Assembly: GCF_027214025.1 (NCBI RefSeq)
Contig: NZ_JAPWHB010000002.1
Location: forward strand, 434,001 to 498,000
Length of the DNA stretch: 64,000 nucleotides
Source of the DNA: Parahoeflea alexandrii
GTDB lineage: Bacteria > Pseudomonadota > Alphaproteobacteria > Rhizobiales > Rhizobiaceae
Direction of reading: 5' to 3'
This document shows, one piece after another, positions 47,997 to 57,736 of the stretch. Within the stretch, counting starts at the first letter, position 1. Each line of letters begins with the position of its first letter. A program made the position numbers and the translations under genes. The notes under the pieces were generated by a model that saw only the letters and a list, made by a program, of their open reading frames with translations, ran no database searches and was not told where the DNA came from.

Positions 47997-49649
47997 CTAG
48001 GCGATCACCTCGCTCCGCCCGACCTGGCGTCCCGAGAAGATGCAGCCGCCGAGGAAGCTGCCCTCGAGCGCGTTGTAGCCGTGATAGCCGCCACCGCCGA
48101 AACCGCTGACCTCTCCGGCGGCGAACAGCCCTTCGATCCGCTCGCCCTGCGCATTGAGCACCTGGCCGTTGAGATCGGTTTCAAAGCCGCCGAGCGTCTT
48201 GCGGGTGATGATGTGCAGCTTGACCGCGATCAGCGGTCCGTTCTCCGGATCGAGGAAACGGTGCGGCCTGGCCGTGCGCATCAGCCTGTCGCCGCGGTAG
48301 TTGCGCGCCGCATGCACCGCCATCAGCTGCGCGTCCTTGGTGAACGGGTTGGCCACCTGGCTGTCCCGCGCCACAATCTGCGCCCTGATCTTCTCGAGGT
48401 CGACGAGGCCGCCGCCCTTCCGGTTCATCCCCTCGACCAGTTCCTCCAACGTGTTGGCAACAATGAAATCCTCGCCATGCTGTTTGAACGCTTCGACGGC
48501 CGGTATGGCCTGCTTGTTGAGGATCCGCTGCCGGATCACCTTGAGCCAGCTTTTCGAGGCGAAATCCGGGTTCTGTTCAGAGCCCGACAGCGCCACCTCC
48601 TTCTTAAGGATCTTCTGGGTCATGATGAACCAGGAATAGTCATGCCCCGTCGACAGGATCTCCCTGAGGGTGGACAAGGTGTCGAAGCCAGGCATGCAGG
48701 GCGGCCTCAGCCGGTTGCCTTCGGCATCGAACCACATCGACGAGGGACCGGGCAGGATGCGGATTCCGTGATTGGGCCAGATCGGGTTCCAGTTCTTCAC
48801 GCCTTCGGTGTAGTGCCACATCCGGTCGGCATTGATCACCCGGCCGCCGGCTGCTTCGGTGATCGCGACCATCCGCCCGTCGACATGGGCCGGCACCCCG
48901 GAAATCATCTCGCGCGGCGGTTCGCCCAGCCGGTCACGCGGCCAGACCTTGCGCACCAGATCGAAGTTTCCGCCGATCCCGCCCGACGTCACCAGCACGC
49001 TCGGCGCCCGGATTTCGAACTCACCGCGGATCTCGCGGCTGGTCGATTGTCCGCGTTCCTTGACGTCATCGACAAGGATCTCGCCGGACACGCCCTTCAC
49101 CGCATTGTTCTCGGTAATGATGGTCGAGCAGCGATGCCGGAACCTGAGCTCGATCAGGCCGGATTTCACATGAGCCCGCACCCGCTTCTCGAACGGCTCG
49201 ACAATCCCGGGCCCGACACCCCAGGTGATGTGGAACCGCGGAACCGAATTGCCGTGACCGTCGGCGAAGGATCCACCGCGTTCCGCCCATCCGACGACAG
49301 GGAACCAGCGCATGCCCATCGCGTGCAGCCAGGGCCGCATTTCGCCGGCGGCAAAATCCACATAGGCCTCCGCCCATTTGCGCGGCCAGTAGTCTTCCTT
49401 GCGGTCGAACTGGGCCGAGCCCATCCAGTCACCGAGCGCCAGCTCCCGGCTGTCCTTGATGCCCATCCGCCGCTGCTCCGGCGTGTCGACCAGAAACAGG
49501 CCGCCGAGCGACCAGAACGCCTGCCCGCCCAGGAAATTCTCGGGCTCCTGGTCTATGATGATGACCCGCTTGCCCCTGTCAGCCAGTTCGGTCGCGGCAA
49601 CAAGCCCGGCAAGCCCGCCACCCACCACAATCACATCACAGCTGTCCAT
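47997..49649 (-). CDS. FAD-binding dehydrogenase (3-ketosteroid dehydrogenase/fumarate reductase-like)
   Basis: A 550-residue flavoprotein beginning MDSCDVIVVGGGLAGLVAATELA with an E-P-E-N binding turn, a mid-protein SVLVTSGGIGGN and a C-terminal AGEVSGFGGGGYHGYNALEG, the FAD/active-site signature of the KsdD-like family often annotated FAD-binding dehydrogenase. Members reduce or desaturate steroid, fumarate-like or other substrates; the specific one is unknown. No signal sequence is seen. The start at 49649 has GAGGTCAG upstream, and the longer frame to 49715 is not family-like. Confidence 0.8.
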   Translation of the reverse strand: MDSCDVIVVGGGLAGLVAATELADRGKRVIIIDQEPENFLGGQAFWSLGGLFLVDTPEQRRMGIKDSRELALGDWMGSAQFDRKEDYWPRKWAEAYVDFAAGEMRPWLHAMGMRWFPVVGWAERGGSFADGHGNSVPRFHITWGVGPGIVEPFEKRVRAHVKSGLIELRFRHRCSTIITENNAVKGVSGEILVDDVKERGQSTSREIRGEFEIRAPSVLVTSGGIGGNFDLVRKVWPRDRLGEPPREMISGVPAHVDGRMVAITEAAGGRVINADRMWHYTEGVKNWNPIWPNHGIRILPGPSSMWFDAEGNRLRPPCMPGFDTLSTLREILSTGHDYSWFIMTQKILKKEVALSGSEQNPDFASKSWLKVIRQRILNKQAIPAVEAFKQHGEDFIVANTLEELVEGMNRKGGGLVDLEKIRAQIVARDSQVANPFTKDAQLMAVHAARNYRGDRLMRTARPHRFLDPENGPLIAVKLHIITRKTLGGFETDLNGQVLNAQGERIEGLFAAGEVSGFGGGGYHGYNALEGSFLGGCIFSGRQVGRSEVIA

Positions 49650-49761
49650 CTGACCTCGTCCCGATCCCTGTCTGCCTGCCCCGCCCCGGTCGATCCGGGC
49701 CGGGCAAGGCTTCAAGTATCAATAAACCATCTGCCCGCAGCGGCAACAACCTGGACGATGC

Positions 49762-51033
49762 CTAGAAACTCTTGAGCACCTGGTTGGCGGAAAACGCGGC
49801 CCGGTAGAAGCCCGTCTTCAAACCCCTCAACGCCTCCGGCTTCACCCCGGTCACCGGCATCGGCAGGTCCGCCTCGCTTCCGCCGGCAATCAGCTCGGCC
49901 ATGGCCTTGCCGAACACCGTACCCGGCGCGATGCCCCGGCCGTTGTAGCCAATCGGCGTGTAGAGCCCCTCGTCGAGCCGGTGAATGCGTGGCAGGTGGT
50001 CACCCGTCATGGCGATCTGACCGTGCCAGCTTTTCTCGAACTCAACCGGCCCGAGACCCGGAAAGAGACGTTTGAGCTTGCGCGCCGCCCAGCGTTCCGA
50101 AAGCCCCTTTTCGCCGCCGATCACTGCGCCCATCGAGCCGATGATCAGCCTGTCCGCCGCATCGCGCCGGAGCGAGAACATGATCTGCCCGGTGTCCCAA
50201 ATCCCCTGCCGCTCGGGCAGGATGTCTTCAACCCGGGCGCCGAGCGGAACGGTCGCCACCTGGAAATAGTGGATCGGAACGAAACTCGATTTCAGCCCCG
50301 GCCAGAGATCGTCGGAATAGGCGTTGGTCGCCAGCACCACCGATTTCGCCCGGACCACACCCGCCCCGGTTTCAAGCAGCCAGCCCCCCGGCTGCTTGAC
50401 CAGTCTCGTCACTGCTGCACCGGTGTGGATGCGCGCGCCCGCGGCGCGGGCGGCACGCGCCAGGCCGCGCACATAGCCCATCGGGTTGATCGTTCCGGCA
50501 CGGGCGTCGAGCAGTCCGCCATGAAACGCGCTGGAGCCAATCTTCTCCGCCGCCTCCGGCCGCGACAGAAGCCGCACCGGCGCGCCGAGCCGGGTCCATT
50601 CCTCGGCCCGTCGCGACAGATCCTTGAACCCGGCAGCGGAATGGGCCGCGTGAATGGTGCCCGAACGGGTCAGTTCACAGCGGATCTGGTGCCGTTCGAT
50701 CAGCGACATCACGCAGTTCGGCCCGTCGCCCAGGAGATCCACCAGCCGCGCGCCGCGCTCGCCGCCGAGCTTTGCCCGCACGTCCTGCGGCGGCAGCCAC
50801 AACCCGGCATTGACCAGCCCGACATTCCGTCCCGACCCGCCGTAACCGATTTGTTGAGCCTCCAGAACGCAAGTCTCAAGGCCTTTCTCTGCCGCATGCA
50901 GCGCGGTCGAAAGCCCGGTGTACCCGCCGCCGACAATGGCCAGATCGGTTGTCACGTCCGCCGCCATCGGCGACGCCTCAAAGATCTCTTCCGATGTCTC
51001 GTCCCACAACGACACTGCCGACGACCCTGGCAT
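49762..51033 (-). CDS. FAD-dependent amine/glycine oxidase-like oxidoreductase (DadA/PuuB type)
   Basis: A 423-residue DAO-fold flavoprotein. The Rossmann motif is LAIVGGGYTGLSTALHAAEKG after a 30-residue leader (SLWDETSEEIFEASP), as in gamma-glutamylputrescine oxidase PuuB. The C-terminal GYNGRGIAPGTVFGKAMAELI motif also fits that subgroup. It probably oxidises a secondary or primary amine or amino acid. Upstream AAGGA supports the ATG at 51033. No polyamine genes are beside it, so the substrate is open. Confidence 0.83.
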   Translation of the reverse strand: MPGSSAVSLWDETSEEIFEASPMAADVTTDLAIVGGGYTGLSTALHAAEKGLETCVLEAQQIGYGGSGRNVGLVNAGLWLPPQDVRAKLGGERGARLVDLLGDGPNCVMSLIERHQIRCELTRSGTIHAAHSAAGFKDLSRRAEEWTRLGAPVRLLSRPEAAEKIGSSAFHGGLLDARAGTINPMGYVRGLARAARAAGARIHTGAAVTRLVKQPGGWLLETGAGVVRAKSVVLATNAYSDDLWPGLKSSFVPIHYFQVATVPLGARVEDILPERQGIWDTGQIMFSLRRDAADRLIIGSMGAVIGGEKGLSERWAARKLKRLFPGLGPVEFEKSWHGQIAMTGDHLPRIHRLDEGLYTPIGYNGRGIAPGTVFGKAMAELIAGGSEADLPMPVTGVKPEALRGLKTGFYRAAFSANQVLKSF

Positions 51034-51172
51034 CACTTGACTGTCCTTCACCCTGGAACACACCTGCCGGCGAACACAAATCCTGATCCGTCGGCTTCAG
51101 GACTGTTGAACCAAGCGCCGTGTTGCGTCAATCATGCAGGCAATTCCGACACATGTTTGAACAGGTATCCCC

Positions 51173-51577
51173 ATGGTCAAGTCCATCACCCCGATAGCCG
51201 ATCTGGTCGCGGCCGCCCGCGCCCGCATCGAAGAGATCGAAACCGCGGACGCCATCGCCATGGTCGATGACCCTGAAGTGGTCATTGTCGATCTGCGCGA
51301 TATCCGCGAACGCCAGCGCTCGGGCTTCATCCCCGGCAGCTTCCACTGCCCGCGCGGCATGGTCGAGTTCTGGGTCGATCCGCAAAGCCCCTATTACAAG
51401 GAGGTTTTCGGCCAGGACAAGAAATTCGTATTCCATTGCGCCTCGGGCTGGCGCTCTGCGCTGACCACGGCAACGCTCAACGACATGGGCTTTGTCGCCG
51501 CCCACCTGAAGGAAGGCTTCTCGACCTGGGAAGCACAGGGTGGGCCCGTGGCGTTCCCGCCCGAGCACAAATCCTGA
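51173..51577 (+). CDS. Rhodanese-like sulfurtransferase
   Basis: A 134-residue single-domain rhodanese. The active-site loop HCASGWRSAL contains the catalytic Cys, and VIVDLRDIRERQRSGFIPGS is the conserved first half of the domain. It is cytoplasmic, transferring persulfide sulfur or detoxifying cyanide-like compounds. It is transcribed away from the FAD oxidoreductase and converges on a metallophosphoesterase gene. Its physiological partner is unclear. Confidence 0.85.
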   Translation: MVKSITPIADLVAAARARIEEIETADAIAMVDDPEVVIVDLRDIRERQRSGFIPGSFHCPRGMVEFWVDPQSPYYKEVFGQDKKFVFHCASGWRSALTTATLNDMGFVAAHLKEGFSTWEAQGGPVAFPPEHKS

Positions 51578-51626
51578 CATCACCCGGCCCTGATATCACC
51601 GGGGCGCACTGTCCCGGCAGCGAACC

Positions 51627-52451
51627 TCAGTGCTGGCTGAAATCCGCATCGATCCGCCACTTGACCTTGTCAGCGTCGAGGAAATCGACCGAATGCACCA
51701 CGGTGCTGTTTTCATGCAGGAAACAGACATTGTAGTTCGGCGCCAGATCGCCATAGCCCATCCGGCTGATATCGCCCGAGAAATCCGGCCAGCAGGCATG
51801 ATTGGTCGAGCGCGGGGCCGAATAGGGAATGCCGCAGACCGCGCCGCTCAAGGTGTAATGGCAATGGCCGAAGAACAGGTGCGCGACGGTGTCGTTGTAC
51901 TCGGCGAGCAGTGCCTGCAGCGCTCGCTCGTCGATGATCCCGATGATATCGGCATTGGCCACGTGTACGCGCACTGGATTGTGATGCATGAACAGGTAGG
52001 CCCGCTGGTCTTTGGCCCGTGCGCCATCGAGCACGGCCCTGAGCCAGTTCATCCGCTTCTCGCAATAGCGGCCGCTGTGCTTTCCCTGATCGACCGTGTC
52101 CATGTAGACAAACAATCCGGCCGGCGTGTCCTCCGTCCACTGCACGAAGCCCGCCTCGTCACGGTTTGTGCCCGCAAACATCGACGCAAACGTCTCGCGG
52201 TTGTCGTGATTGCCGATCATCAGCCGCGGCTCGAGCCTGTCCTTGAGCGAGCTGGCAGCCAGGATGGCCTGCAGTTCGCGGTAGCTCTCCTCCTGCCCGT
52301 AATGGGTCAGGTCGCCGGTGATCACCACCCGATCGGCGTCGTGGTCATACGCCTCGACATAGGCCAGGCATTTCTTGAAATTGGCGATTGAATCGAGGTC
52401 CAGGATCGGCTCGGGATTGATGTGGATGTCGGAGATATGCACAAGTTTCAT
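51627..52451 (-). CDS. Metallophosphoesterase (class III cyclic phosphodiesterase type)
   Basis: A 274-residue calcineurin-like phosphoesterase beginning MKLVHISDIHINPEP. The dinuclear metal motifs are DIH, VITGDLTHYG, GNHDNRET, LFMHHNPV and FFGHCHYT, all in order. It is similar in layout to CpdA and GpdQ enzymes that act on phosphodiesters such as cAMP or glycerophosphodiesters. GAGGAGG precedes the start at 52451, so the longer frame to 52787 is not used. Its substrate cannot be read from the sequence. Confidence 0.85.
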   Translation of the reverse strand: MKLVHISDIHINPEPILDLDSIANFKKCLAYVEAYDHDADRVVITGDLTHYGQEESYRELQAILAASSLKDRLEPRLMIGNHDNRETFASMFAGTNRDEAGFVQWTEDTPAGLFVYMDTVDQGKHSGRYCEKRMNWLRAVLDGARAKDQRAYLFMHHNPVRVHVANADIIGIIDERALQALLAEYNDTVAHLFFGHCHYTLSGAVCGIPYSAPRSTNHACWPDFSGDISRMGYGDLAPNYNVCFLHENSTVVHSVDFLDADKVKWRIDADFSQH

Positions 52452-52645
52452 GACGGCCTCCTCTGTGGCTCTGGAGTGACTATCCGGAATGTGTTGCCAC
52501 TCCGTGACAGCCGCCTTGGACACCATCGACCACGCCGCAAAACGCCGCGCAAGCCCTCTCCGTACCCAACCCGGAATTTTGCCTTTCAGGCAGAGCCCGA
52601 CGCTGCGGCTGGAGTACCATGGTCTTGACGCGCTCAAACGCACAA

Positions 52646-52686
52646 CGCCGCGCCTTTCACCCGGAACGGGAAGGAAAAGCGCGGCG
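52646..52686 (-). terminator. Hairpin downstream of the Cache-like gene
   Basis: CGCCGCGC at 52646-52653 pairs perfectly with GCGCGGCG at 52679-52686, enclosing a further weak CCTTT/AAGG helper pair. It follows the minus-strand gene ending at 52738. The T-run is poor, so it is a moderate terminator call. Confidence 0.5.
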
Positions 52687-52737
52687 TCGGATTGTGCCTC
52701 GGATGCTCCCGGCCGTCGATGGCGACCGGCGGGCCTC

Positions 52738-53325
52738 TTACAGCATGTCGAGGTTGATACCGACGGTGATCGCACCGATCGGTTCACCGGTTTCCGGATC
52801 GGAAATTGTCACGCTGGCCTGGGACTGCAGCGCCTGGGTGGATTCGTCTTCCTCGACACCGTCGACAAACATCGCACCGGCGCCGGCGGCATAGGACTTC
52901 TGCCACTTGGCTTCGTCACCCTGCCAGTAGTCGGAGGTGACATCGCTCTGGCCGACATTGAGGCCCTTGGCGTCCATCACGAACATTTCCGTGATCATGC
53001 CCTGACTGCTTTCCTTCTTGGCCATCAGGAACTTGGAGATTTCGCGCGCCAGAACCTCGTTGACGAAGGGCTTGTCCGCTGCAGTTGCCTGTGCGCGCCA
53101 CTCCTTGTCGAGCTTGTCGATTGCCGCATCGTCGAGGCCGGCGGTCTTTGCGTTCTGTTCCTTGATCGCGCCGACAACGACCGGATCGGTCAGCCAGGCT
53201 TCAACGTTCTGGCTGATGAATTCCTTGACCGGGGCAACATGTGCTTCCTCGGCCTGTACGGTAGCCGGTGCAAACGCGATTGTTGCGGCAGCAAACATGG
53301 CAGATGCAAAAAGCTTGGTCTTCAT
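52738..53325 (-). CDS. Secreted Cache/PDC-like sensor domain protein
   Basis: A 195-residue exported protein. Residues 1-25 (MKTKLFASAMFAAATIAFAP, then ATVQA) are a Sec signal peptide. The mature part looks like a single extracytoplasmic Cache/PDC sensor domain: EMFVMDAKGLNVGQSDVTSD, YWQGDEAKW and a C-terminal ISDPETGEPIGAITVGINL. It has no membrane anchor or signalling domain. It sits downstream of a chemoreceptor, in the same direction, about 70 bases apart. It may deliver a ligand to the receptor, but this is inference. Confidence 0.75.
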   Translation of the reverse strand: MKTKLFASAMFAAATIAFAPATVQAEEAHVAPVKEFISQNVEAWLTDPVVVGAIKEQNAKTAGLDDAAIDKLDKEWRAQATAADKPFVNEVLAREISKFLMAKKESSQGMITEMFVMDAKGLNVGQSDVTSDYWQGDEAKWQKSYAAGAGAMFVDGVEEDESTQALQSQASVTISDPETGEPIGAITVGINLDML

Positions 53326-53355
53326 TGGGTACTTCTCCTCGTTTTGAAGTGGATT

Positions 53356-53373
53356 GCGATCACCTCTGATCGC
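53356..53373. other. Hairpin between chemoreceptor and Cache-like gene
   Basis: GCGATCA/TGATCGC is a perfect 7-base stem with a CCTC loop, in the 69-base gap between two minus-strand genes. There is no T-run, so an RNA-processing or stability role is more likely than termination. Confidence 0.5.
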
Positions 53374-53394
53374 TATTGGCTTTGGTACGCGGGC

Positions 53395-55311
53395 TTAAAA
53401 CTCTTCCCAGTTCTCCGTGCTCTGGGCGAGCGCGGCGTTGCCCTGGGTCTTGTACTGGCGTTGGGCGGCCGGCTTCGGTGCAGCCGCTGTTCGGACGGGC
53501 GCCGGCGCCGGTTTCGGCGTGTCCGCCATTCGCGAATGACCGGACGCACCGGTCAGTTTGAAGGACCGGACGACGTCGGCGAGGCGTTCGCATTCACCGG
53601 CCAGTTTCTGCGAAGACGTGTTGCTGTCCTGAACCATCGCCGCGTTCTTCTGGGTCATGGTATCCATCTCGTTGATGGCCATGTTGACCTGCGACAGCCC
53701 GGTCGCCTGCTCCCTGGAAGCGCGCGAGATTGCATCGATCTTTTCGGCGACGGCAGTGATCTGCTGTTCGATCTGCTCCATGGAGCGTCCGGTCTTGTTG
53801 ACGAGATCGACACCATTGCTCACCTGGGCGCCGCTTTCTTCAATCAGGTCCTTGATTTCCTTGGCGGCGTTGGCAGAACGCCCCGCGAGATCCCGGACTT
53901 CCTGCGCGACCACGGCAAATCCCTTGCCGGCTTCACCGGCACGAGCAGCTTCAACCCCGGCATTCAGCGCCAGCAGGTTGGTCTGGAAGGCGATATCGTC
54001 GATCACCTTGAGGATTTGCGCGATGCGTGACGAGGATTCCTCGATACCGCCCATGGCCTTGATTGCCGAGCGCACGATCTCCGACGATGACGTCGCTGCT
54101 TGCCGGGTTGATCCGACAAGATCACCCGCTTCGGTCGCTTGTTCGGACGAGGCTTTGACGGTCGAAGTGATTTCATCCAGCGCCGCCGCGGTCTGTTCCA
54201 GCGCTGCCGCCTGCTGTTCCGTCCGGCGGGCCAGTTCATCGGTGGAACCGCCGAGGCTGTCGGAAGCCTGCTTGACCGCATGCTGCGCGCTGTCGATGGT
54301 GCCGACCGTCGCCTCAAGCGCCGAAAGCGCCCTGTTGAAATTGTCCTGCAATGCGGCGAATTCGCCGCCAAGATCGGGAACGCGTGCGGTCAGATCGCCG
54401 GCGGCGAGCTTTTCGAGCGCGGTGCCGAGTTCCTCGACCACCCTGCGCTGGGCCTGTGAGGAGCGCTCGGTCTCGCTCATGTTGGCCTGGCGCTCCGCAT
54501 CAAGCTGCTCGCGCTGACGCACCATCTCGGCATCCGCTTCGAGCTTCTGGCGCGCCGCATCGCAGAATTCGGTCAGGGCACGCGCTACGACACCGATCTC
54601 GTCGCCTTTTTCCGCATGCGGAACCGGGGCGGTGATGTCGCCTGCCTGCAACTCGCCGATACGCCGGTTGACATCGGCCAGAGGCCGTCCAACGAACTTG
54701 CGCATGGCAAACAGCAGGATGGCGACCGCGATGACCAGCACCGCAATCTGGGATGCCATTGCCTTGAAGGCAAAATCCCGCGCAGACTTTGTGATATCGT
54801 CTGTCGACCAGACAGTCTTGATCTGCCCCAGCGACACGCCATCCTTGCCGGCGGGCAACGGCGCCGAAACGATAACCGAAGCATCACCTTCCTCGACAAC
54901 GGATTGCTTCATTTCACCGGGATTGGAGTTCAGCACCTGCGACAGGGACGCGTCGGGCGATTCCGAGCGCGTCCAGACATCAACCTGGTCGCCGGCCTGG
55001 TTGAAGGCCGTGAACCCGACAAGAGCGAGCTTCGGATCATTCTGGAAAATTTCGTAGGCCGAGCGGATCGCCTCGGTCTTGCCCCACTTCACGCCGCCTG
55101 CGGCCTGAGCGCCTATCTGGGTGGTGTCCTTGATCCAGTTGCGTTCGGCCATCGCCATCTGGCTTGCGCCGGACATCTGCGAGATCGCGAAACTGGTGAC
55201 GACAAGTCCAAGCAAATTGACCAGAATGACGGTAATCGCGATTTTCTGCGTTATGCTTCGCGCTGACCCCTTGGCCTTGGCAGCCAGGCCCTTCGTCGCA
55301 TTGAACCCCAT
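53395..55311 (-). CDS. Methyl-accepting chemotaxis protein
   Basis: A 638-residue chemoreceptor. TM1 covers about residues 24-45 and TM2 about 185-203, with a periplasmic sensor of about 140 residues between. Two HAMP-like regions follow ([20 protein letters not shown] and [15 protein letters not shown]), then the signalling domain with the tip [24 protein letters not shown] (split here for display as [14 protein letters not shown] plus [10 protein letters not shown]). The protein ends in NWEEF, the CheR/CheB docking pentapeptide after a Pro/Ala linker. The ligand is unknown; a stand-alone Cache-like protein is encoded next to it. Confidence 0.92.
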   Translation of the reverse strand: MGFNATKGLAAKAKGSARSITQKIAITVILVNLLGLVVTSFAISQMSGASQMAMAERNWIKDTTQIGAQAAGGVKWGKTEAIRSAYEIFQNDPKLALVGFTAFNQAGDQVDVWTRSESPDASLSQVLNSNPGEMKQSVVEEGDASVIVSAPLPAGKDGVSLGQIKTVWSTDDITKSARDFAFKAMASQIAVLVIAVAILLFAMRKFVGRPLADVNRRIGELQAGDITAPVPHAEKGDEIGVVARALTEFCDAARQKLEADAEMVRQREQLDAERQANMSETERSSQAQRRVVEELGTALEKLAAGDLTARVPDLGGEFAALQDNFNRALSALEATVGTIDSAQHAVKQASDSLGGSTDELARRTEQQAAALEQTAAALDEITSTVKASSEQATEAGDLVGSTRQAATSSSEIVRSAIKAMGGIEESSSRIAQILKVIDDIAFQTNLLALNAGVEAARAGEAGKGFAVVAQEVRDLAGRSANAAKEIKDLIEESGAQVSNGVDLVNKTGRSMEQIEQQITAVAEKIDAISRASREQATGLSQVNMAINEMDTMTQKNAAMVQDSNTSSQKLAGECERLADVVRSFKLTGASGHSRMADTPKPAPAPVRTAAAPKPAAQRQYKTQGNAALAQSTENWEEF

Positions 55312-55658
55312 GAAACCCCCACAACAATTGCAGACACTATTCCCAAAGATGCAATCATTGCGGGCCGCCGGGCTTCATATCCGACGTTTGGCCGTAGTGT
55401 TTAAGGTTCTTACTGTCGGTTGAACTGGTTTAAGTACCCTTAATTATTAGGGGGTCATTATTTGCTAAAATGGCTCGTTTTCGTGCGGTTTGTCGCTTTC
55501 TCTTGTATCTGCCGCTCGATCCCAGCGCGCCCGAAGCCCGCGATGCGCCGTTTCATACGCCAATCCCTACCGGACAGACGCAGCAGTTGTTTGTGACAAT
55601 GGCTATCTTTACTGATCGACGGAGAACGTTGAACCGGCCGAAACCGCGGGAGGCGCAA
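55312..55658. other. AT-rich intergenic region between chemoreceptor and small orphan gene
   Basis: This 347-base gap carries the promoters of the divergent flanking genes. It is markedly AT-rich around 55395-55470. A dyad TTAAG-TACC-CTTAA lies at 55430-55443. I see no clear -35/-10 pair or coding sequence; an in-frame extension of the small gene back to 55470 has no ribosome site and atypical composition. Confidence 0.45.
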
Positions 55659-55913
55659 ATGCCTAAAAAGAAGATCCGGAAGATATACGACGCCCTCGTC
55701 GAAGGGGCCTATCAAGGCCTGTCGGATGTCGAGTTGCATGACTATGTCGTCGAGCATTGCCCCAAGGCCACCAGCAAGCGGCTGGTTCGCGCCGCCCTGC
55801 TGGCGCTCAGCGACCCGGAAATCCAGGACCGCAATGTTCTCAACGTAATTTACGCGCTGGCAATCAAGCACCGGCTGGACGGCGGCCCGGACAGCGACGA
55901 GGACGATGACTGA
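55659..55913 (+). CDS. Small conserved-looking acidic-tailed protein of unknown function
   Basis: An 84-residue protein with a basic start (MPKKKIRKIYDALVEGAYQG), a helical core (SDVELHDYVVEHCPKATSKR, ALLALSDPEIQDRNVLNVIY) and a strongly acidic tail GGPDSDEDDD. GGGAGG sits correctly before ATG 55659. It converges on phnN. The high coding quality and small size suggest a real protein, perhaps nucleic-acid or protein binding. I do not recognise a family. Confidence 0.68.
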   Translation: MPKKKIRKIYDALVEGAYQGLSDVELHDYVVEHCPKATSKRLVRAALLALSDPEIQDRNVLNVIYALAIKHRLDGGPDSDEDDD

Positions 55914-55997
55914 ACGGACCGGTCCGCCATCGCGCCGCCCCGCGTGAGCCGCAGGACCAGTGGCCGGAGCGGTTTGAGGATCTGATCCCTCCGCTGC

Positions 55998-56597
55998 TCA
56001 GCCAAGCGCGACCGCGGCCGCCATCGCTTGCGCCATGTAGGCGACCAATGAGGATCCGGCTTTCTCCGGTGGGCCGGAATTGTCGATGACGACATCCGCC
56101 TCGAAGCCGGCCTCCAGCGCTGCGGCACGGGCCAGGCGCGCCTCGATTTCAGCCGCACTCTCCCGGCCTCTTGATTGAAGCCGTTGCGCCAGAATGCCCG
56201 GATCCACTCTTATTTCCACGGCCACAGCGCTCGGGAACACCTGCTGAATCACAGCCCAGGCGCCCCGCGACCCGTTGACCACGGCGAGCCTCCCCTCAGC
56301 CAGATGCGTTTCGATGGCGCGCGGCAGACCGTAGCGCAGCCCGTTGGCTGTCCAGGTCAGGGAAAACCGTCCCTCGTCGATTGCTGCGTCGAACTCGGCT
56401 TCGGTCATGGCAATATGGTCTTCGCTTCCGGCATCCGCGGGCCGGGTGATTGCGCGCCGGACAAACAACACGTCCGGGCGCTCGCCGAGCTTGTTCCGGG
56501 CATAGGACATCAGCGTGTCCTTGCCAGAACCGCTCGGCCCGAGCACCACGATCAATGGCCCCTGAGAGGTGCCCGTGAGGGTCCGGGAAGCCTGCAT
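55998..56597 (-). CDS. phnN: Ribose 1,5-bisphosphate phosphokinase
   Basis: A 199-residue guanylate-kinase-like protein with the P-loop GPSGSGKDT near residue 20 and FVRRAITRPADAGSEDHIAM, typical of PhnN. It phosphorylates ribose 1,5-bisphosphate to PRPP, the salvage step of the C-P lyase pathway. Its ATG overlaps the phnM stop by one base (TGATG). It is the last gene of the phn operon. Confidence 0.88.
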   Translation of the reverse strand: MQASRTLTGTSQGPLIVVLGPSGSGKDTLMSYARNKLGERPDVLFVRRAITRPADAGSEDHIAMTEAEFDAAIDEGRFSLTWTANGLRYGLPRAIETHLAEGRLAVVNGSRGAWAVIQQVFPSAVAVEIRVDPGILAQRLQSRGRESAAEIEARLARAAALEAGFEADVVIDNSGPPEKAGSSLVAYMAQAMAAAVALG

Positions 56598-57736
56598 CAG
56601 GCCACCCGGTCGCCCTGCCGCCAGACCGATCGCACCACCGGAACGCCGCTCTCACGGCGCACTCGAACCATGTCCGCCCGTTTCCCGGTCGCAAGACTGC
56701 CACGGTCATCGAGCCCGACGGTTCTGGCAGGCGTTGCTGTCACCAGCCGGATCGCGGCCGGCAGATCGAGATCGTCGATCTCGTCGGCCAGCACGAACGG
56801 TGCATGGATCAGACTGAACGGCACGTAGTCCGACGAAAGCACGTCAAGCACACCGGACCGGGCAAGATCCGTGGCCGCGATGTTGCCCGAGTGAGATCCG
56901 CCGCGCACCACGTTCGGCGCCCCCATCAGCACGCTCATGCCGGCCTTGTGCGATGCCTTGGCCGCTTCGATGCTGGTCGGAAACTCGGCGAGCCGGACAC
57001 CGAAGCCGACCGCTTCATCGACGTGTTCGAGCGTCGCATCATCATGGCTCGCGATCGTGATGCCGCGTTCCGTGCACGCGCTTGCAATCGCCTTGCGGTG
57101 CGCGTCGGAATACTTGGCCGAACATTCCTGCCGCCGGGTGACGAAATGGGCGAACGCCTCGTCGGACAGGCCGCGCTTGGTCTTGTAGTAGAGCGTGTAC
57201 TGCTCCATCGTCTGGAACTGCCGCTGACCCGGCGCATGGTCCATCAACGAGGCCAGCCGCACCTGAGTGTCGGTCGCAAAATCGGCGAAATGATCGAGCA
57301 CGTCCGAGGCCGACACCTCGCAACGCAGATGGATCAGGTGGTCCGCGCGCAACCGGTTCTCGGCCCGCGCGGAGGCGATCGCGTCGGCGATCGCCCGCAT
57401 CTCCCCTACCCTGAAACCGTCATCCTCGTCGGAACCGAGCCGCAGGCAATCGAACACCGTGGTGATGCCGGAGGAGGCAATCTGCGCGTCATGCGACTGG
57501 ATCGCCGATGTCGCATTCCAGCGCACGCCGGGGCGCGGCGAATAATGCGCCTCCAGGTGATCGGTATGCAGCTCCACGAGGCCGGGGAGAATGTAGTCAC
57601 CCTCCATGTCCACGCCGCTTGCCGAATTGCCTTCGGAGATCTCGGCAATCACGCCATCGCGGAAAACCAGGCTGCCGGGAACGATCCGGTCCTCGAGAAC
57701 GAGCCGGGCATTGGTCAATACGGTTTCGGTGGTCAT
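56597..57736 (-). CDS. phnM: Alpha-D-ribose 1-methylphosphonate 5-triphosphate diphosphatase
   Basis: A 379-residue amidohydrolase-fold protein. PGLVELHTDHLEAHYSPRPG carries the first metal-binding His residues, SHDDATLEHV a later one, and GAPNVVRGGSHSGN and SSDYVPFSLI are PhnM signatures. It hydrolyses the triphosphate of the C-P lyase intermediate. It is directly adjacent (no gap) to the 2H phosphoesterase gene upstream. Confidence 0.9.
   Translation of the reverse strand: MTTETVLTNARLVLEDRIVPGSLVFRDGVIAEISEGNSASGVDMEGDYILPGLVELHTDHLEAHYSPRPGVRWNATSAIQSHDAQIASSGITTVFDCLRLGSDEDDGFRVGEMRAIADAIASARAENRLRADHLIHLRCEVSASDVLDHFADFATDTQVRLASLMDHAPGQRQFQTMEQYTLYYKTKRGLSDEAFAHFVTRRQECSAKYSDAHRKAIASACTERGITIASHDDATLEHVDEAVGFGVRLAEFPTSIEAAKASHKAGMSVLMGAPNVVRGGSHSGNIAATDLARSGVLDVLSSDYVPFSLIHAPFVLADEIDDLDLPAAIRLVTATPARTVGLDDRGSLATGKRADMVRVRRESGVPVVRSVWRQGDRVA

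Noticed and set aside
55470-55658. Extension of the small orphan protein to 147 residues
   Set aside because: No ribosome site, and its composition differs from the core. GGGAGG marks the ATG at 55659.
55915-55926. CGGACCGGTCCG palindrome as a terminator between the orphan gene and phnN
   Set aside because: It has no loop and no T-run; a short chance palindrome in GC-rich DNA is more likely.
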